Shown: positions 22,516 through 33,720, numbered from the stretch's first letter. The stretch is 64,000 nucleotides of DNA from Hygrophila difformis (GCA_030278955.1 JAOANR010000006.1:28067124-28131123), one strand, 5' to 3'. Numbers and translations: made by a program. The notes: generated by a model not told the origin, from the sequence alone.

Positions 22516-22705
22516 CTATAAATAGGGTAATGAAATATTCTTCTACCTCCGATCTAAATCCTAAAAAATAGGATTTTTTAGGATTTAGGTTAATGAAATA
22601 TTTTATTTTATTAATTCCTTATTCTTTTAGGATTTAGGTTTAGAGAATTATAAATAGGGTAAGTCTCTACTGTATTATTCATTCTTCTACCTCCGTTCTA
22701 AAGTT
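22516..22705 (+). promoter_or_regulatory. Duplicated promoter-like block of the MULE
   Basis: Two copies, about 132 bases apart, of a block with a TATA box (ctataaatag near 22516; ttataaataggg near 22648). Each is followed by a motif like attcttctacctccg. Both lie upstream of the predicted start at 22881, between it and the left end of the transposon. Confidence 0.45.
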
Positions 22706-23682
22706 CTATTCTCCCTAAACTCTGAAATCGACTTATCAAAGCAACGAGGTATTTTTCTTATTTCGCGGTAATTTTCAATTTTTTTGAAATTTTCCTATAA
22801 ATACTATAGTTATTTATTTGTCACTCACAACAAATCTCTATCTCCCAGCTTTTTAAACTCCGGAAAATCATCTTACAAATATGGATGATTTTAACTCATC
22901 ATTCTCTAGCAATTCGCCATTCAAAAATTTCTGATAGTTGGGTGTTCGAAAACAATAATCATCCGAGTGATGGAATAACAAACGAAGTTTAGCTCAAACG
23001 TTCCTGGCTCTGGACAAGATTATACGCCACAATTCACGACAAGTCAGGTAATTTTCACTCCATTCTTCTTTTTTATAAGCATCATTTAGTTTACCTACAA
23101 ATTTTCATTACTTAACATATTTATATATAATTTATTTTAGATTTTTGAATCGAAGAACGAAATGCGTGAATTGGTACAAGCCACTGCGAGAAAGAATGGC
23201 TTCATAGTGGTAATCACCAAATCAAATAATCGTACTGAAACTCGTAAAGCAAGATGTGTTTTTGGTTGTGAAAGGGAGGGCAAGTATAGGCCACATAGAT
23301 AGGGAGAGGCGTCATTGGTGAAAAATACCGGGTCGAAAAAAAATAATTGTCCATTCAAACTTAGGGGGGTTGCTCAAAGTTTACATAATGATTTTTGGAA
23401 GTTATCGGTAGAGTGTGGCATTCATAATCACCCACCTTATGAAAATTTTGAGGGTCATGAATTTGTTTGTAGACTGAACCTGAACGAAAAGAAAATAGTT
23501 TCTGAATTTTGTGACGACGCTCCCCCTCGAAGCCTTCTTGGTCATTTAAAACGAATTGACCCCTCAAATACTAGTACCGTTAGAGCCATTTATAATGCTA
23601 TCAGATCAATTAAGAATAGTCAGATGGGTGATTTAAATTCTTCTCAATTTGTAATTGAGACTCTTCGGGAGAAAAAATATTA

Positions 23683-23942
23683 CTCCCTCCGTCCCATTTA
23701 ACTTGTCTTGTTTCACTTTTGCACACAATCCAATGCAATTTTTCAACTGTTAATATCTCAAAATATGTACAATGAAAAATTATGCAAAATATATATTATA
23801 AAACTACATGATCATACGATTCTAACAAGACCCAACTCGACTATTTTTCTTTAAATATATACTTGCAATAAAGTTGAGTCAAAGTTGAACAATGAACAGT
23901 GTAAAAAATTCAAACAGGACAAGTGTGGTGGGACGGAGGGAG
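23683..23942. mobile_element. Stowaway MITE in MULE exon 2
   Basis: 260 bases with perfect ends CTCCCTCCGTCCC and GGGACGGAGGGAG, flanked by TA (23681-23682, 23943-23944). It interrupts the transposase codons between ETLREKKYY and FQYRVNPE. Removing it and one TA restores continuity, so the insertion site is exact. Same family as 11491-12361. Confidence 0.95.
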
Positions 23943-24694
23943 TATTTTCAATACCGAGTAAATCCCGAAACAAATCAAATAACTGATATTATGTGGATAC
24001 ATCGTAGGAGCCTAGAACTCTATATTCACTTTCCCACCGTTCTCGTACTCGACCCGACTTACAAAACAAATGAGTACTGAATACCATTACTTGAGATTGT
24101 TGGTATTACCTCTACCTTACAAACATACTTGCTGGTAACAGCTTTCCTTAGCAATGAGAAGCAAAATAACTTTACATGGGTATTACTGAATTTGAAAAAT
24201 GTTATTAATCAAATTGGAGCAATGATGCCATCGGTGTTTGTTACGGATCGAGAACTAGCTCTTGTAAATGCTATAGAGTTTTGCTTCCCGAATTCGAGTC
24301 ATATACTTTGTGAGTGGCACATCAACAAAGCTGTCACTGCCAAATGCAAGCCTATTCTTGGATCGCAGTGGCGAGAATTTTGGAGTCGATGGCATGCATT
24401 GGTGAAATCGAAGTCAGAGTTGAATTTTCAGAATGCTTGGCATACTTTTGTTGAGGATTACAAAGAATATTCGGAAGTTGTAAAATACCTTGATGATACA
24501 TGGATAAGGTCACATCACACAAAATTTGTTCGTGCATGGACAAACAAAGTAATGCACTTGGGGAGCACTACAACGCAAAGGTAATTTTCATTATTGAATT
24601 AAATTATTTGTGTCCCACTTTTACAATGCATATCCATATTAGTATTAGAAAAAACAGTATTTTGGAAAACTAACAATAAATAAGTATTTGCTTT

Positions 24695-27600
24695 TGACAG
24701 GCCCAATCTAATATATAAAACCCTGCAAGGGTTGTTTCAGCGATGTCCCAACAACCTGCAAACCACAATCAAAGGCAAACACAGAAACAGAGTGCGGAAA
24801 ACATAAACAAGAACACAAGAGTTTGATCACTCAGTTCGATCCACCGATCTACATCTGGGGGCTCCAAGCCAGGATTCACTAAATCTCCACCAAACTGATC
24901 GAACAAGAGTCAACCACACCTTACATACCCTTACATTCCAATGAACTCTCCTATCTACCCAAATAGACTAGAAGAACACAAGGGAGCATCAACTATCTAC
25001 CCAAATGCACACAATTCACCGGCAGGTATTAAGGTGGTGTTTGTGGAATCTAGCTAATCAACAAATTAAGCTCAATGGTGCTAAAAACACCTACAATACA
25101 CCTAGATTGTGTTTACAAATAATAAACCCAGAAATGCATAAACACAATCCCAATTACCCCATCAATAATGGAAGACACAGCAACTAAAAGATATACCAGT
25201 AGCAGGACGGTTGTTGGTGCCTTTTGCAAACAACGAAGACCAGGGGTTTCTTCTTCAGCTCTCAATCCGCCATAATCACAGCTTAGGAATCTGTTAATGC
25301 TCTGTAAAATAAGCTGTGATTGCGGCTATACTCTCACACAATCCCTCAAGGACGAAGGTAGGTATTTATATGGGTTTTAAGGCCCATCTAAACCCTTCTA
25401 AGGCCTGCTAGGGGAAATGTCACGTCACTGTACTATTCTGTGCTTTTTCCAGTGAAGAGAATAAAGCGTTGTTGGCAAGATGTTGCAACAACGGTAAATA
25501 TCACGAACATCTTCACAATAAAATATCCCTAACAATCTCCCCCTTTGTGGAGACGATCGGGCCAAGTAGTCAAAACAGTGGAGGAAGCACAGAAAGACAA
25601 TATCATATCAGAGAGCATCAAAAACTCAACATATATACATGCCAATAAGTATAGGAGCAGAAGTAGAGTAGGCATAATCAAAAGCATCCATCCATAAGAG
25701 ATAATCTCATAATCAATATCCAGAGAATATCCAAGATAGTATCCATCAATAAGCCAGAAATCAATTACAGACCAGAAAACCAGAATGTCCATCAGCAAAA
25801 GTCAGAAAAACCAAAAACCAGATTGTAGTTCCAACATCAACAGAATTACAGAATAACCAGCAAAAATAGTCAGCACCCTTGCAATCCTTTCCACTGTATC
25901 TCCCCCTTACTTGGCAGATCAGGGAGTACCCTCAGAGTCATTCTCCCCCTCAGCTGGAGCATCAAAAGAATGTGGAAGTAGGGCTACCAGCTTTCGAACC
26001 TTCCTCTTCAATCCCATCTGCTTATCATTTTTCTTGTAATTCAGCTTCTTGGCTCTCTTGTCCTGTAGAATCCTTGCCAATTTTTTGATTAGATAAGCTT
26101 TCTCTTCTTGGTCAACACACTGAATTTCATCCTCAACTTTGAAGGCTAGATTACGAGTAGGCTCTTCCTCCAAGTAGTTCATCTCAAAAGTCTGAAGCGA
26201 GCCAACCAAGGCTTCAAGAGTGAAGGTCTTGGTCTTCTCAAGTTCTTCAAGAGTGGAAACTTTTGATTGATATCTTCGAGTGACTGTCCTCAGCATCTTT
26301 CGAACCAACTTTGCATTATCATACTTCAAGCCAAAAGACTGAGCCTCATTGACCAACTTCTTAAACCGAGCATGATAAGAAGCAATATTCTCATCCTCTT
26401 GCATCCGAATGCTATCAAAGGCAGACTCAATTCTCTGAAGCTTCAAGGCTTGAACATCAGAAGATCCTTCATAGGCTGCTTCCAAAGCAGTCCAGGCTTC
26501 ATGAGCTGTCTCACAATTTGAAATAATGTGATATTGTGACTCCTCAACAGCATTAAACAAGCAATTCAATGCAGTATTGTTCCCTTGTTCCTTGTTCTTC
26601 TGAGCAGCTGACATTTCTTCTTGAGTAGCAGGAACAAAAGTAGTAATGGCAGCAGTCGTTTCAGTAGCAGGTGTGCGGACCTCTTTTATAGGTTGTTCCC
26701 AGGGTGTTAGAACAGCGTTCCAGACATCTACACCAGAGTGCTTGAGAAATATCCTCATTCGATTCTTCCAGAATGGATAATTCGAACCATCAAACAGAGG
26801 AGGTCTCGTAACAGAACCACCTTCTCTATTCATATTGGACCGGACTCAGTTAAACGTTAGAGCCCCGCTCTAATACCAATTGACAGGCCCAATCTAATAT
26901 ATAAAACCCTGCAAGGGTTGTTTCAGCGATGTCCCAACAACCTGCAAACCACAATCAAAGGCAAACACAGAAACAGAGTGCGGAAAACATAAACAAGAAC
27001 ACAAGAGTTTGATCACTCAGTTCGATCCACCGATCTACATCTGGGGGCTCCAAGCCAGGATTCACTAAATCTCCACCAAACTGATCGAACAAGAGTCAAC
27101 CACACCTTACATACCCTTACATTCCAATGAACTCTCCTATCTACCCAAATAGACTAGAAGAACACAAGGGAGCATCAACTATCTACCCAAATGCACACAA
27201 TTCACCGGCAGGTATTAAGGTGGTGTTTGTGGAATCTAGCTAATCAACAAATTAAGCTCAATGGTGCTAAAAACACCTACAATACACCTAGATTGTGTTT
27301 ACAAACAATAAACCCAGAAATGCATAAACACAATCCCAATTACCCCATGAATAATGGAAGACACAGCAACTAAAAGATATACCAGTAGCAGGACGGTTGT
27401 TGGTGCCTTTTGCAAACAACGAAGACCAGGGGTTTCTTCTTCAGCTCTCAATCCGCCATAATCACAGCTCAGGAATCTGTTAATGCTCTGTAAAATAAGT
27501 TGTGATTGCGGCTATACTCTCACACAATCCCTCAAGGACGAAGGTAGGTATTTATATGGGTTTTAAGGCCCATCTAAACCCGTCTAAGGCCTGCTAGGGG

Positions 27601-27720
27601 AAATGCCACGTCACTGTACTATTCTGTGCTTTTTCCAGTGAAGAGAATAAAGCGTTGTTGGCAAGATGTTGCAACAACGGTAAATATCACGAACATCTTC
27701 ACAATAAAATATCCCTAACA
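24695..27720 (-). mobile_element. Gag-only non-autonomous LTR retrotransposon (TR-GAG type)
   Basis: Two 840-base LTRs (24695-25534 and 26881-27720) differ at only six positions by my count. They are flanked by a perfect 5-bp duplication GCTTT (24690-24694, 27721-27725). In element orientation the LTR runs TGTTAGGGAT..GGCCTGTCA. The primer site reads TGGTATTAGAGC (26867-26878, one mismatch to the initiator tRNA-Met complement) and the purine tract AAAGGGGGAGA abuts the 3' LTR (25536-25546). Inside is only a Copia-type gag ORF, with no protease, integrase or RT. A TATA-like box lies in each LTR (plus 25363-25370 in the left one). Confidence 0.93.
25919..26833 (-). CDS. Copia-type Gag (DUF4219/UBN2-like) of the TR-GAG element
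   Basis: 304 residues, uninterrupted. The N-terminal block (PPLFDGSNYPFWKNRMRIFL) is the DUF4219 type. A UBN2 region follows with AHEAWTALEAAYEG and RIESAFDSIRMQEDENIASY. The C-terminus is Lys-rich with an acidic end. No CCHC zinc knuckle and no pol follow. It would form virus-like particles, with RT supplied in trans by an autonomous relative. Its open frame and near-identical LTRs suggest recent activity. It lies antisense to the MULE transposase within intron 2. Confidence 0.9.
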   Translation of the reverse strand: MNREGGSVTRPPLFDGSNYPFWKNRMRIFLKHSGVDVWNAVLTPWEQPIKEVRTPATETTAAITTFVPATQEEMSAAQKNKEQGNNTALNCLFNAVEESQYHIISNCETAHEAWTALEAAYEGSSDVQALKLQRIESAFDSIRMQEDENIASYHARFKKLVNEAQSFGLKYDNAKLVRKMLRTVTRRYQSKVSTLEELEKTKTFTLEALVGSLQTFEMNYLEEEPTRNLAFKVEDEIQCVDQEEKAYLIKKLARILQDKRAKKLNYKKNDKQMGLKRKVRKLVALLPHSFDAPAEGENDSEGTP

Positions 27721-29393
27721 GCTTTCTCTAGTTGGAATAGTAAATTATTTGTGTCTCACTTTTACGATAACTGACCTTATTGAATTAAAATTTCAGGGTT
27801 GAATCCCAACATTCAAGACTCAAGAAATATTTTCTGAACTCAATGGCGGACTTGTATGATTCATTTCGGAAGATTGAGTTGATGTTGGATAACCAGTTCT
27901 CTGAAATAGCTCGCCAGTTTGAGCGTTCCAAAAATTGTCTGCGGCACACATGGAGGAACAATTACCTTTTTGCGAATCTTGTGTCACGCATATCAATAGA
28001 GGCAGCGGACCGTATTTTTTCAAAATTAGATGCTGCTTTAGGTGCCTCTCCGTATTCAAGGGATTTCTGCGAGTGTCCGGATAAAACGGTATTCGGATTA
28101 CCATGTGTGCATGTCATTTCGTATTACCTATCCACGACTACGCCGATTCCGCTGCACGAGGTACACATACATTGGCAAACATTGTCATTCAGGCGACATG
28201 AAATTGCCCAAGTAGAAGATGATATCACTTCAACTGCAATCCCAATGAGTGATAGTATTGATGTGCAACCACCAGCATATAATACTGTTCACCGAGGTCG
28301 CCCTAGCAGTATTCAAGAATGGGACACTGGTCGTACTCGCTCTAGATTCGAAAGGAATTCTTCGGCATCACAAAGACGTGGGAAACCAAATATCAGAGAA
28401 TCGTTAATTGATAATCTACCTTCCCCATTTCATAATTATGTATCAGGAATCTTTAATGTAGAAGCTGATGGAAATTGCGGGTTCAGAGCTATTGCCGAGC
28501 TAATCCACAGTGATGAAGAGAAATGGCCAGATGTTCGAGCTAAGCTGATTAACGAGATCAGAGAACACTCATATATGTATGACACAATCTACGGTGGGTC
28601 TGATCAGACAGAAAGAGTTTTACGAACGATCAATAATTTTCGGAGTCCTACTAGTCAAGATCATTGGATGGACACAGTAGATCACGAATTGGTCATTGCC
28701 TCGGCTTATAATTTTGTGCTCTATACGTTCACAGATTATCTGGAAGGTTGTCTCACTCATGTGCCTCTAAGGTACGATTCTTTTATCGGAGAACAGAGAA
28801 ATCGCGATTGCTTTCGTAGACAGAAATCACTTTGTCCAACTAAATCTGCTCTCCGATCATCCAGTTCCTCCAATTACAACATGGTGCACACGGTATGCGA
28901 ATAACGGAGCTAGAGAATGGCAACATTTCTATGCGAATCGTATACAACAATGGAGAACTTTTGAAAGACCTAGAAGAGAACCTGAATTTGGCGGGACCAT
29001 AGATTAGACTCTGTGTAAAATTTCACTATTTGTACTTAAGTCTTTTAAACCTTATTTCTTATTGTCTATTACAAATTTCAACTTATATTTTTCAAATTAT
29101 CGCAACTGTTTGATAAAAAATATTTAAAAAATCGGCTTTTAAACCGTACATTTTTACATATTCATATTTATACTCTTTGCAAAGATCTCGAAGGGTAGGT
29201 TTTAAATATGTAATTTGTTTTAAATTTTGATTTTTATTTTTTAAGTTATCACCGTTTTAAAAATATTGAGAAATGAAAATTAAAAAGAAACAAAAACAAA
29301 ACACACACATTTTTAGGGGTAAAAAGGGAAAAAATTGGGGGGGGGGGGCGCATATGGGAGTGTGCGCAAATCAGCTCCCATTTAAAAATAGAG

Positions 29394-29472
29394 ATATTGT
29401 GCATTAAAAATAAAAATAATTGGGGTTTAAATATACTACCATTATTATTGGCCCAATATAGAGGCCCAATAC
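29394..29472. other. Symmetry centre (loop) of the palindromic element B
   Basis: A 79-base spacer between the arms once the MULE and one copy of its duplication are set aside. The arms match up to gggctccatttaaaaatag plus ag on each side. The spacer contains shuffled pieces of the arm sequence (actaccattatt, ggcccaatatagaggccca). Confidence 0.65.
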
Positions 29473-29719
29473 CTCTATTTTTAAATGGAGCCCAAATATT
29501 AATTATTTTTTGCCCAATATAGAGACCCAAATAACACTACCATTATTTTTATTAGTTCACCATGGGACAAATGTTTATTTTCAAAAGCCCATGGTAAAAT
29601 AAGTGTAGTGCATTGAATTATTTTTGGGGGATCATTACTTGCATATGCATCTTGCATTCTCTACACCTAGATGACTCAGTAGCTTGACGTGTTCTAACCA
29701 AGTTTCTTGCCCACACTAG

Positions 29720-30466
29720 ATGGCTAACCAAAACCAAGACATGCTAAACCTAATGATGAAAATAATGAACGCGTACGTCGATTCCCAACAAAGTGTACAA
29801 CACCTGAAACACTGCATAGCTCAACTGGAAGCAAATATGCAGCATATGGGAAATTTAAGGGAAGTCGACCACCATCACATAAATCATCTTGAACATCAAA
29901 TTCAAAACCTCACTGCGCAGAACCAAAATTTGAAGGAGAAGGTCGATGCTCAAGGGATGGATTTGATCCACATTTCTGACTACCTACTATCCCTGAGCCC
30001 AGTGGAGGAAGACCGGAGGAGGACCCTGGGCGCATGTTTCCGATGTGGCCGGATGGGTCACCAGAGTCGGGAGTGCCGGACTAGGATTGAGAACATCACT
30101 AAGAGGGAGGACTTGGTTATGGGGCCGGTACAGCCTCATAATCAAAATGGAAGAAATGGCAACAATCAGGGGTACAGACCCTATCAGAATCAATTTCCTA
30201 ATCAGAACCAGCGCCCTCTACAAAATCAGAATCCGAATCAACAGCAAAATCGACAGATGAATCCGAATCAGCAGGGCAATCAAGGACGCCCTATGGGACT
30301 CCTCAACATGATCAACCAAGCAGACGTGCCTGCGCAGGGAGAAGTGATGGTAAGTACATTTCACGTTTTAAATACACCCCTTAAGGTTTTATTTGATTCT
30401 GGAGCTAGTTGTTCAATTATAGCATCAAGAGTTATACCCGAGTTAGATCTATCTAAGTGGAGATAA
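29720..30466 (+). CDS. ORF0-zinc knuckle-protease fusion, right arm of element B
   Basis: 248 residues in one frame. Residues 1-90 are the coiled-coil ORF0 ([19 protein letters not shown], then LEANMQHMG), followed by the acidic tail SPVEEDRRRT. From about residue 102 comes a full CCHC knuckle ([14 protein letters not shown]), then a Gln/Asn-rich linker, then the protease start with [13 protein letters not shown]. The capsid part of gag is missing between the tail and the knuckle. Compared with the left arm, loss of one T in gacctgg puts ORF0 and knuckle in the same frame. It ends at a TAA soon after the protease active site. Confidence 0.7.
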   Translation: MANQNQDMLNLMMKIMNAYVDSQQSVQHLKHCIAQLEANMQHMGNLREVDHHHINHLEHQIQNLTAQNQNLKEKVDAQGMDLIHISDYLLSLSPVEEDRRRTLGACFRCGRMGHQSRECRTRIENITKREDLVMGPVQPHNQNGRNGNNQGYRPYQNQFPNQNQRPLQNQNPNQQQNRQMNPNQQGNQGRPMGLLNMINQADVPAQGEVMVSTFHVLNTPLKVLFDSGASCSIIASRVIPELDLSKWR

Positions 30467-30537
30467 TTAGCTTATGAATTCAACTACCTTCAGGAGAAGT
30501 AGTATCATGTTCTAAACGTTATAACGAAATTCCTATA

Positions 30538-31301
30538 GTGATCAAGAACGTAGAATTCTTTGCGAACTTGGTAGAATTTAACTTAAGGGACTTTGACATT
30601 ATACTGGGAATGTATTGGTTGTCCCAGTATAAGGCAGTGATTGAATGTCAGAAACAGAAGATCACCCTGTCAAAGAGTAGGAGAAAGAGAGTTATCTTTT
30701 ACTCTCAACTCCCTAAGAGGAGCAAAAAAATAATTAGTGCCCTCAAATTGTGTAACTTGATGCGTAAGGGATATGAGTTGTATGTGTGCTACGTTCACAA
30801 CCTTGAGGCGGCAAGAGAATACCCGGATGTGCTTTACGAAGATGTTCCTGGCATGCCACTTGAGCGAGATCTTGAATTCACCATAGATCTCATTCCGGGG
30901 ACAGAGCCTGTATCAAAAGCTCCGTACAGAATGGCACCGTTGGAGATGAAGGAGCTGAAGGACCAACTCGAAGAACTGCTGGGAAAAGGATACATAAGAC
31001 CGAGTACTTCTCCGTGGGGAGCATCAGTTTTATTTGTTAAGAAGAAAGACGGAGGGTTACGTCTTTCATCGATTATAGGGGACTAAATCAAGTGACCATG
31101 AAGAATAAGTATCCTATACCGAGGATTGAGGATCTATTCGATTAACTGATGGGAGCTTCGGTGTTCTCGAAGATCGATTTGCGATCTGGGTATCACCAAC
31201 TGAGGATCGCTGAGAAGGATATTCCAAAGACGGCGTTTCGAACTCGTTACGGCCACTACGAGTTCACAGTGTAATCCTTTGGGTTAACAAACGCTCCTGC
31301 A
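30538..31301 (+). pseudogene. Protease end and RT N-terminus, right arm of element B
   Basis: Continues the protease ([14 protein letters not shown]; the usual Asp is Tyr here) into the RT fingers. A one-base deletion near 31068 shifts the frame, and stops follow at about 31144 and 31274 in the palm region. The palm motif [13 protein letters not shown] (near 31170-31205) is intact as sequence, unlike in the left arm. Confidence 0.82.
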
Positions 31302-32276
31302 ATGTTCATGAATCTCATGAACAATGTGTTTCGAGAGTTATTAGATCAGTGTGTAGTGGTGTTCATCGACGACATGCTGATCTACTCGAAGAGCGAGGAA
31401 GAGCATTCCCAACATTTTCATCAAGTGTTAGGGATCTTGCGCAAGAATCAACTCTATGGAAAGTTATCCAAATGCGACTTTTGGTTGAAGGAGGTAGCAT
31501 TCCTTGGACACATAGTATCCGCTGATGGAGTTTCAGTGGACCCAGTGAAAGTTTCTACAGTGACGGAGTGGGCAGCGCCAACAAGTCCAATAGAAATAAG
31601 GAGTTTTCTTGGACTAGTTGGGTATTATAGGCGATTTGTGCAGGACTTCTCGAAAATCGCACGTCCTTTAACCCAGCTACTGAAGAAAGGAGTGAGGTAC
31701 GAGCGGACTAGTGAGTGTGAGACTGCGTTTCGAGAGTTAAAGAAACGACTCGCGACCACACCCGTATTAGCACTACCATCGGAGAACGACGACTTCGAGG
31801 TTTACAGTGATGCTTCGAAGGCAGGATTAGGATGCGTTCTGATGCAAGACTCGTGGGTCATTGCATATGCATCACGTCAACTGAAACCTCACGAGGAGAA
31901 CTACCCGACACATGACTTGGAGTTGGCAGCAGTCGTGTTCGCTCTGAAGATATGGAGACATTATCTTTATGGGCGAAAGTGTCGAATGTTCACCGATCAC
32001 AAGAGTCTCAAATACATATTCACTAAGAAGGAGCTAAATTTGAGACAAAAGAGATGGTTGGAGCTGATCAAGGACTATGATCTAGAGATCTCCTACCACG
32101 AGGGGAAGGCGAATGTGGTAGCCGATGCCTTAAGGCGGAAGACCCAACACGTGACACTCGTTGGTGATTCCGCCGGCATTATACATGGATTTGGCGAGAT
32201 TAAACTTAGAGCTTGTGCATCCCGGCACAGTGAGCGAAATGGTCAACGCAATGATAGTAGAGACTCCGATATTTGA
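31302..32276 (+). pseudogene. RT catalytic part and RNase H, right arm of element B
   Basis: An open stretch of 324 residues with both RT active-site aspartates ([10 protein letters not shown]), [10 protein letters not shown], and a complete-looking RNase H ([37 protein letters not shown]). It loses its frame shortly after RNase H where integrase begins (overlap with the frame at 32161). This is the best-preserved enzymatic segment of element B. Confidence 0.85.
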
Positions 32277-33123
32277 TGAGATAAAACTCGCTCAACCGGG
32301 CGACGTAAGGTTGGAGAGGATAAAGAAGAGCATTGCCGATGGTAAGGCAATAGGATTTGCTATCCACGAGGATGGAAACGTTCGCTTTAAAGGAAGATGG
32401 TGTGTGCCTCAGAGGTGCATTGAGCTGAAACAAAGATTGATGGAGGAAGGGCATAACACGCCGTATTCAGTGCACCCCGGAGGTGATAAGCTTTATAAGG
32501 ATCTGAAGAAGATCTATTGGTGGCCGGGAATGAAGAAGGAAGTGGCAGACTTCGTGGCGAAATGCCTCACCTGTCAGAAGGTTAAAGCGGTGCGACGAAA
32601 ACCCTTGGGGTTGATGCAACAATTGGAGATTCCGAGCTGGAAGTGGGATAGTATCTCGATGGACTTTGTCTCGGGGTTACTTCGATCACCTAAAGGGATG
32701 AACAAGATCAGAGTGATTGTGGATAGGCTAACAAAGACAGCCATGTTTATCCCAATGAAGGACACTTGGACCATGGACCAATTGGCCCGAGCCTACATTG
32801 ATAATGTGGTACGAAGACATGGGGTACCGCATGACATCATTTCTGATAGAGACAGTAGATTTGTCTCTCACTTTTGGACTAAGTTACAAGAAGCTCTCGG
32901 TATACAAATTAAGATGAGCACTGCATTCTACCCGACGACGGATGGACAAACTGAGAGGATGATCCAAACCTTGGAAGACATGCTAAGGGCATGTGTATTG
33001 GAGTTTAAACGAAGTTGGGAAAACCATTTACCCCTAATTGAGTTTTCCTATAACAATAGCTACCATGCTTGCATTGGCAACCGTTCGAAGCATTGTATGG
33101 ACGAAGGTGCCGAAGCCCGTTGA
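32161..33123 (+). pseudogene. Integrase, right arm of element B
   Basis: 320 open residues. The HHCC zinc domain ([19 protein letters not shown]) is followed by the catalytic core with [17 protein letters not shown] and TDGQTER, so the DDE residues are all visible. It breaks just after NNSYHA, where a short deletion removes part of the block that is intact in element A ([14 protein letters not shown]). Confidence 0.85.
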
Positions 33124-33720
33124 GTTGGGAAGGAAGCGATAAGGCTATGGTCGTGGGACCACAACTTGTCGAAGATATGGCCCAAAAAATCAAAGTGATC
33201 CAAGGGAAGATGAAAGCTGCCCAAGACCGCCAAAAAGGTTACGCGACGTGAGACGACAAGATTTAGAATTTCAAGTGGGAGATAAGGTTATGGTGAAGAT
33301 ATCACCAATGAAGGGGGTGATGCGCTTCGGCAAACGAGGGAAGTTAAGTCCTCGATACATAGGACCTTATGAGATTCTAGAGTGAGTCGGGAACCTAGCT
33401 TATCGACTGGCCTTACCGCCACAATTGGCCCGAGTCCACAACGTATTCCATGTTTCCCAATTAAAGAAGTATGTGCTGGACCCGACACATGTACTTTAAG
33501 CCGGAAGTGATCGAATTGGAAGATGATTTGACTTATGAAGAGGTCCGGTGCGAATACTCGATGTCAAGGAAAGAGTGACAAGAAATAAGACCGTAAAATG
33601 GTCAATGTTCTCTGGTCGAACCATGAAAGTGAATCAGCAACATGGGAGTTAGAATCAGACATGAAGGAACGTTACCCGATCCTTTTTCAAACCGATCCAA
33701 CCACAGTAATGGGGACATAA
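33124..33720 (+). pseudogene. Integrase C-terminus and chromodomain, right arm of element B
   Basis: Fragmented in all frames. Recognisable pieces are SWEGSDKAMVVGPQL near 33125-33170, the GPYEIL block near 33365, VFHVSQLKKYV near 33440, and the chromodomain with VLWSNHESESATWE near 33605-33650. A TGA at about 33382 and several one-base losses break it. It ends at the same codon region as the left arm, with 4 differences in 132 bases. Confidence 0.8.

Larger units (their letters stand above)
24583..27797 (+). other. MULE intron 2, enlarged by an LTR element
   Basis: Donor AAAG|GTAATTTT at 24582/24583 and acceptor TTTCAG|GGTTGAATCC at 27797/27798. Joining the exons gives TTTQR-VESQH, the conserved transposase junction motif, which supports the splice. 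Without the inserted element and one copy of its GCTTT duplication, the intron would be about 184 bases. Confidence 0.75.
22881..29007 (+). pseudogene. MULE transposase with C-terminal OTU-like cysteine protease domain
   Basis: Predicted exons are about 22881-23047, 23141-24582 and 27798-29007, with GT..AG introns. The FAR1-type zinc-binding domain covers about 23141-23450 (CPFKLRG, CGIHNHPP). The MULE DDE domain follows (LVLDPTYKTN, VTDRELAL, LCEWHINKAV), then a SWIM-type zinc finger (CEC...LPCVHVI, near 28065-28120). The OTU domain has D-G-N-C at 28467-28478 and an N-H-F block at 28825-28833. Breaks are a TAG at 23300-23302, a MITE at 23683 that shifts the frame, a TGA at 24078-24080, and a one-base shift near 28800 that puts the OTU His in another frame from its Cys. 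The first exon is uncertain. Confidence 0.8.
22399..29379 (+). mobile_element. MULE (Mutator-like) transposon with FAR1-like transposase and OTU domain
   Basis: 6981 bases with a perfect 9-bp duplication ATTTAAAAA (22390-22398, 29380-29388), the Mutator hallmark. The two ends are related imperfect inverted repeats of about 38 bases, aligned by their ATGCGCCCCCC and GCGC blocks. It encodes one transposase gene on the plus strand. It inserted into the left arm of element B a few bases from the symmetry centre. It carries a Stowaway MITE and a gag-only LTR element. Confidence 0.88.
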
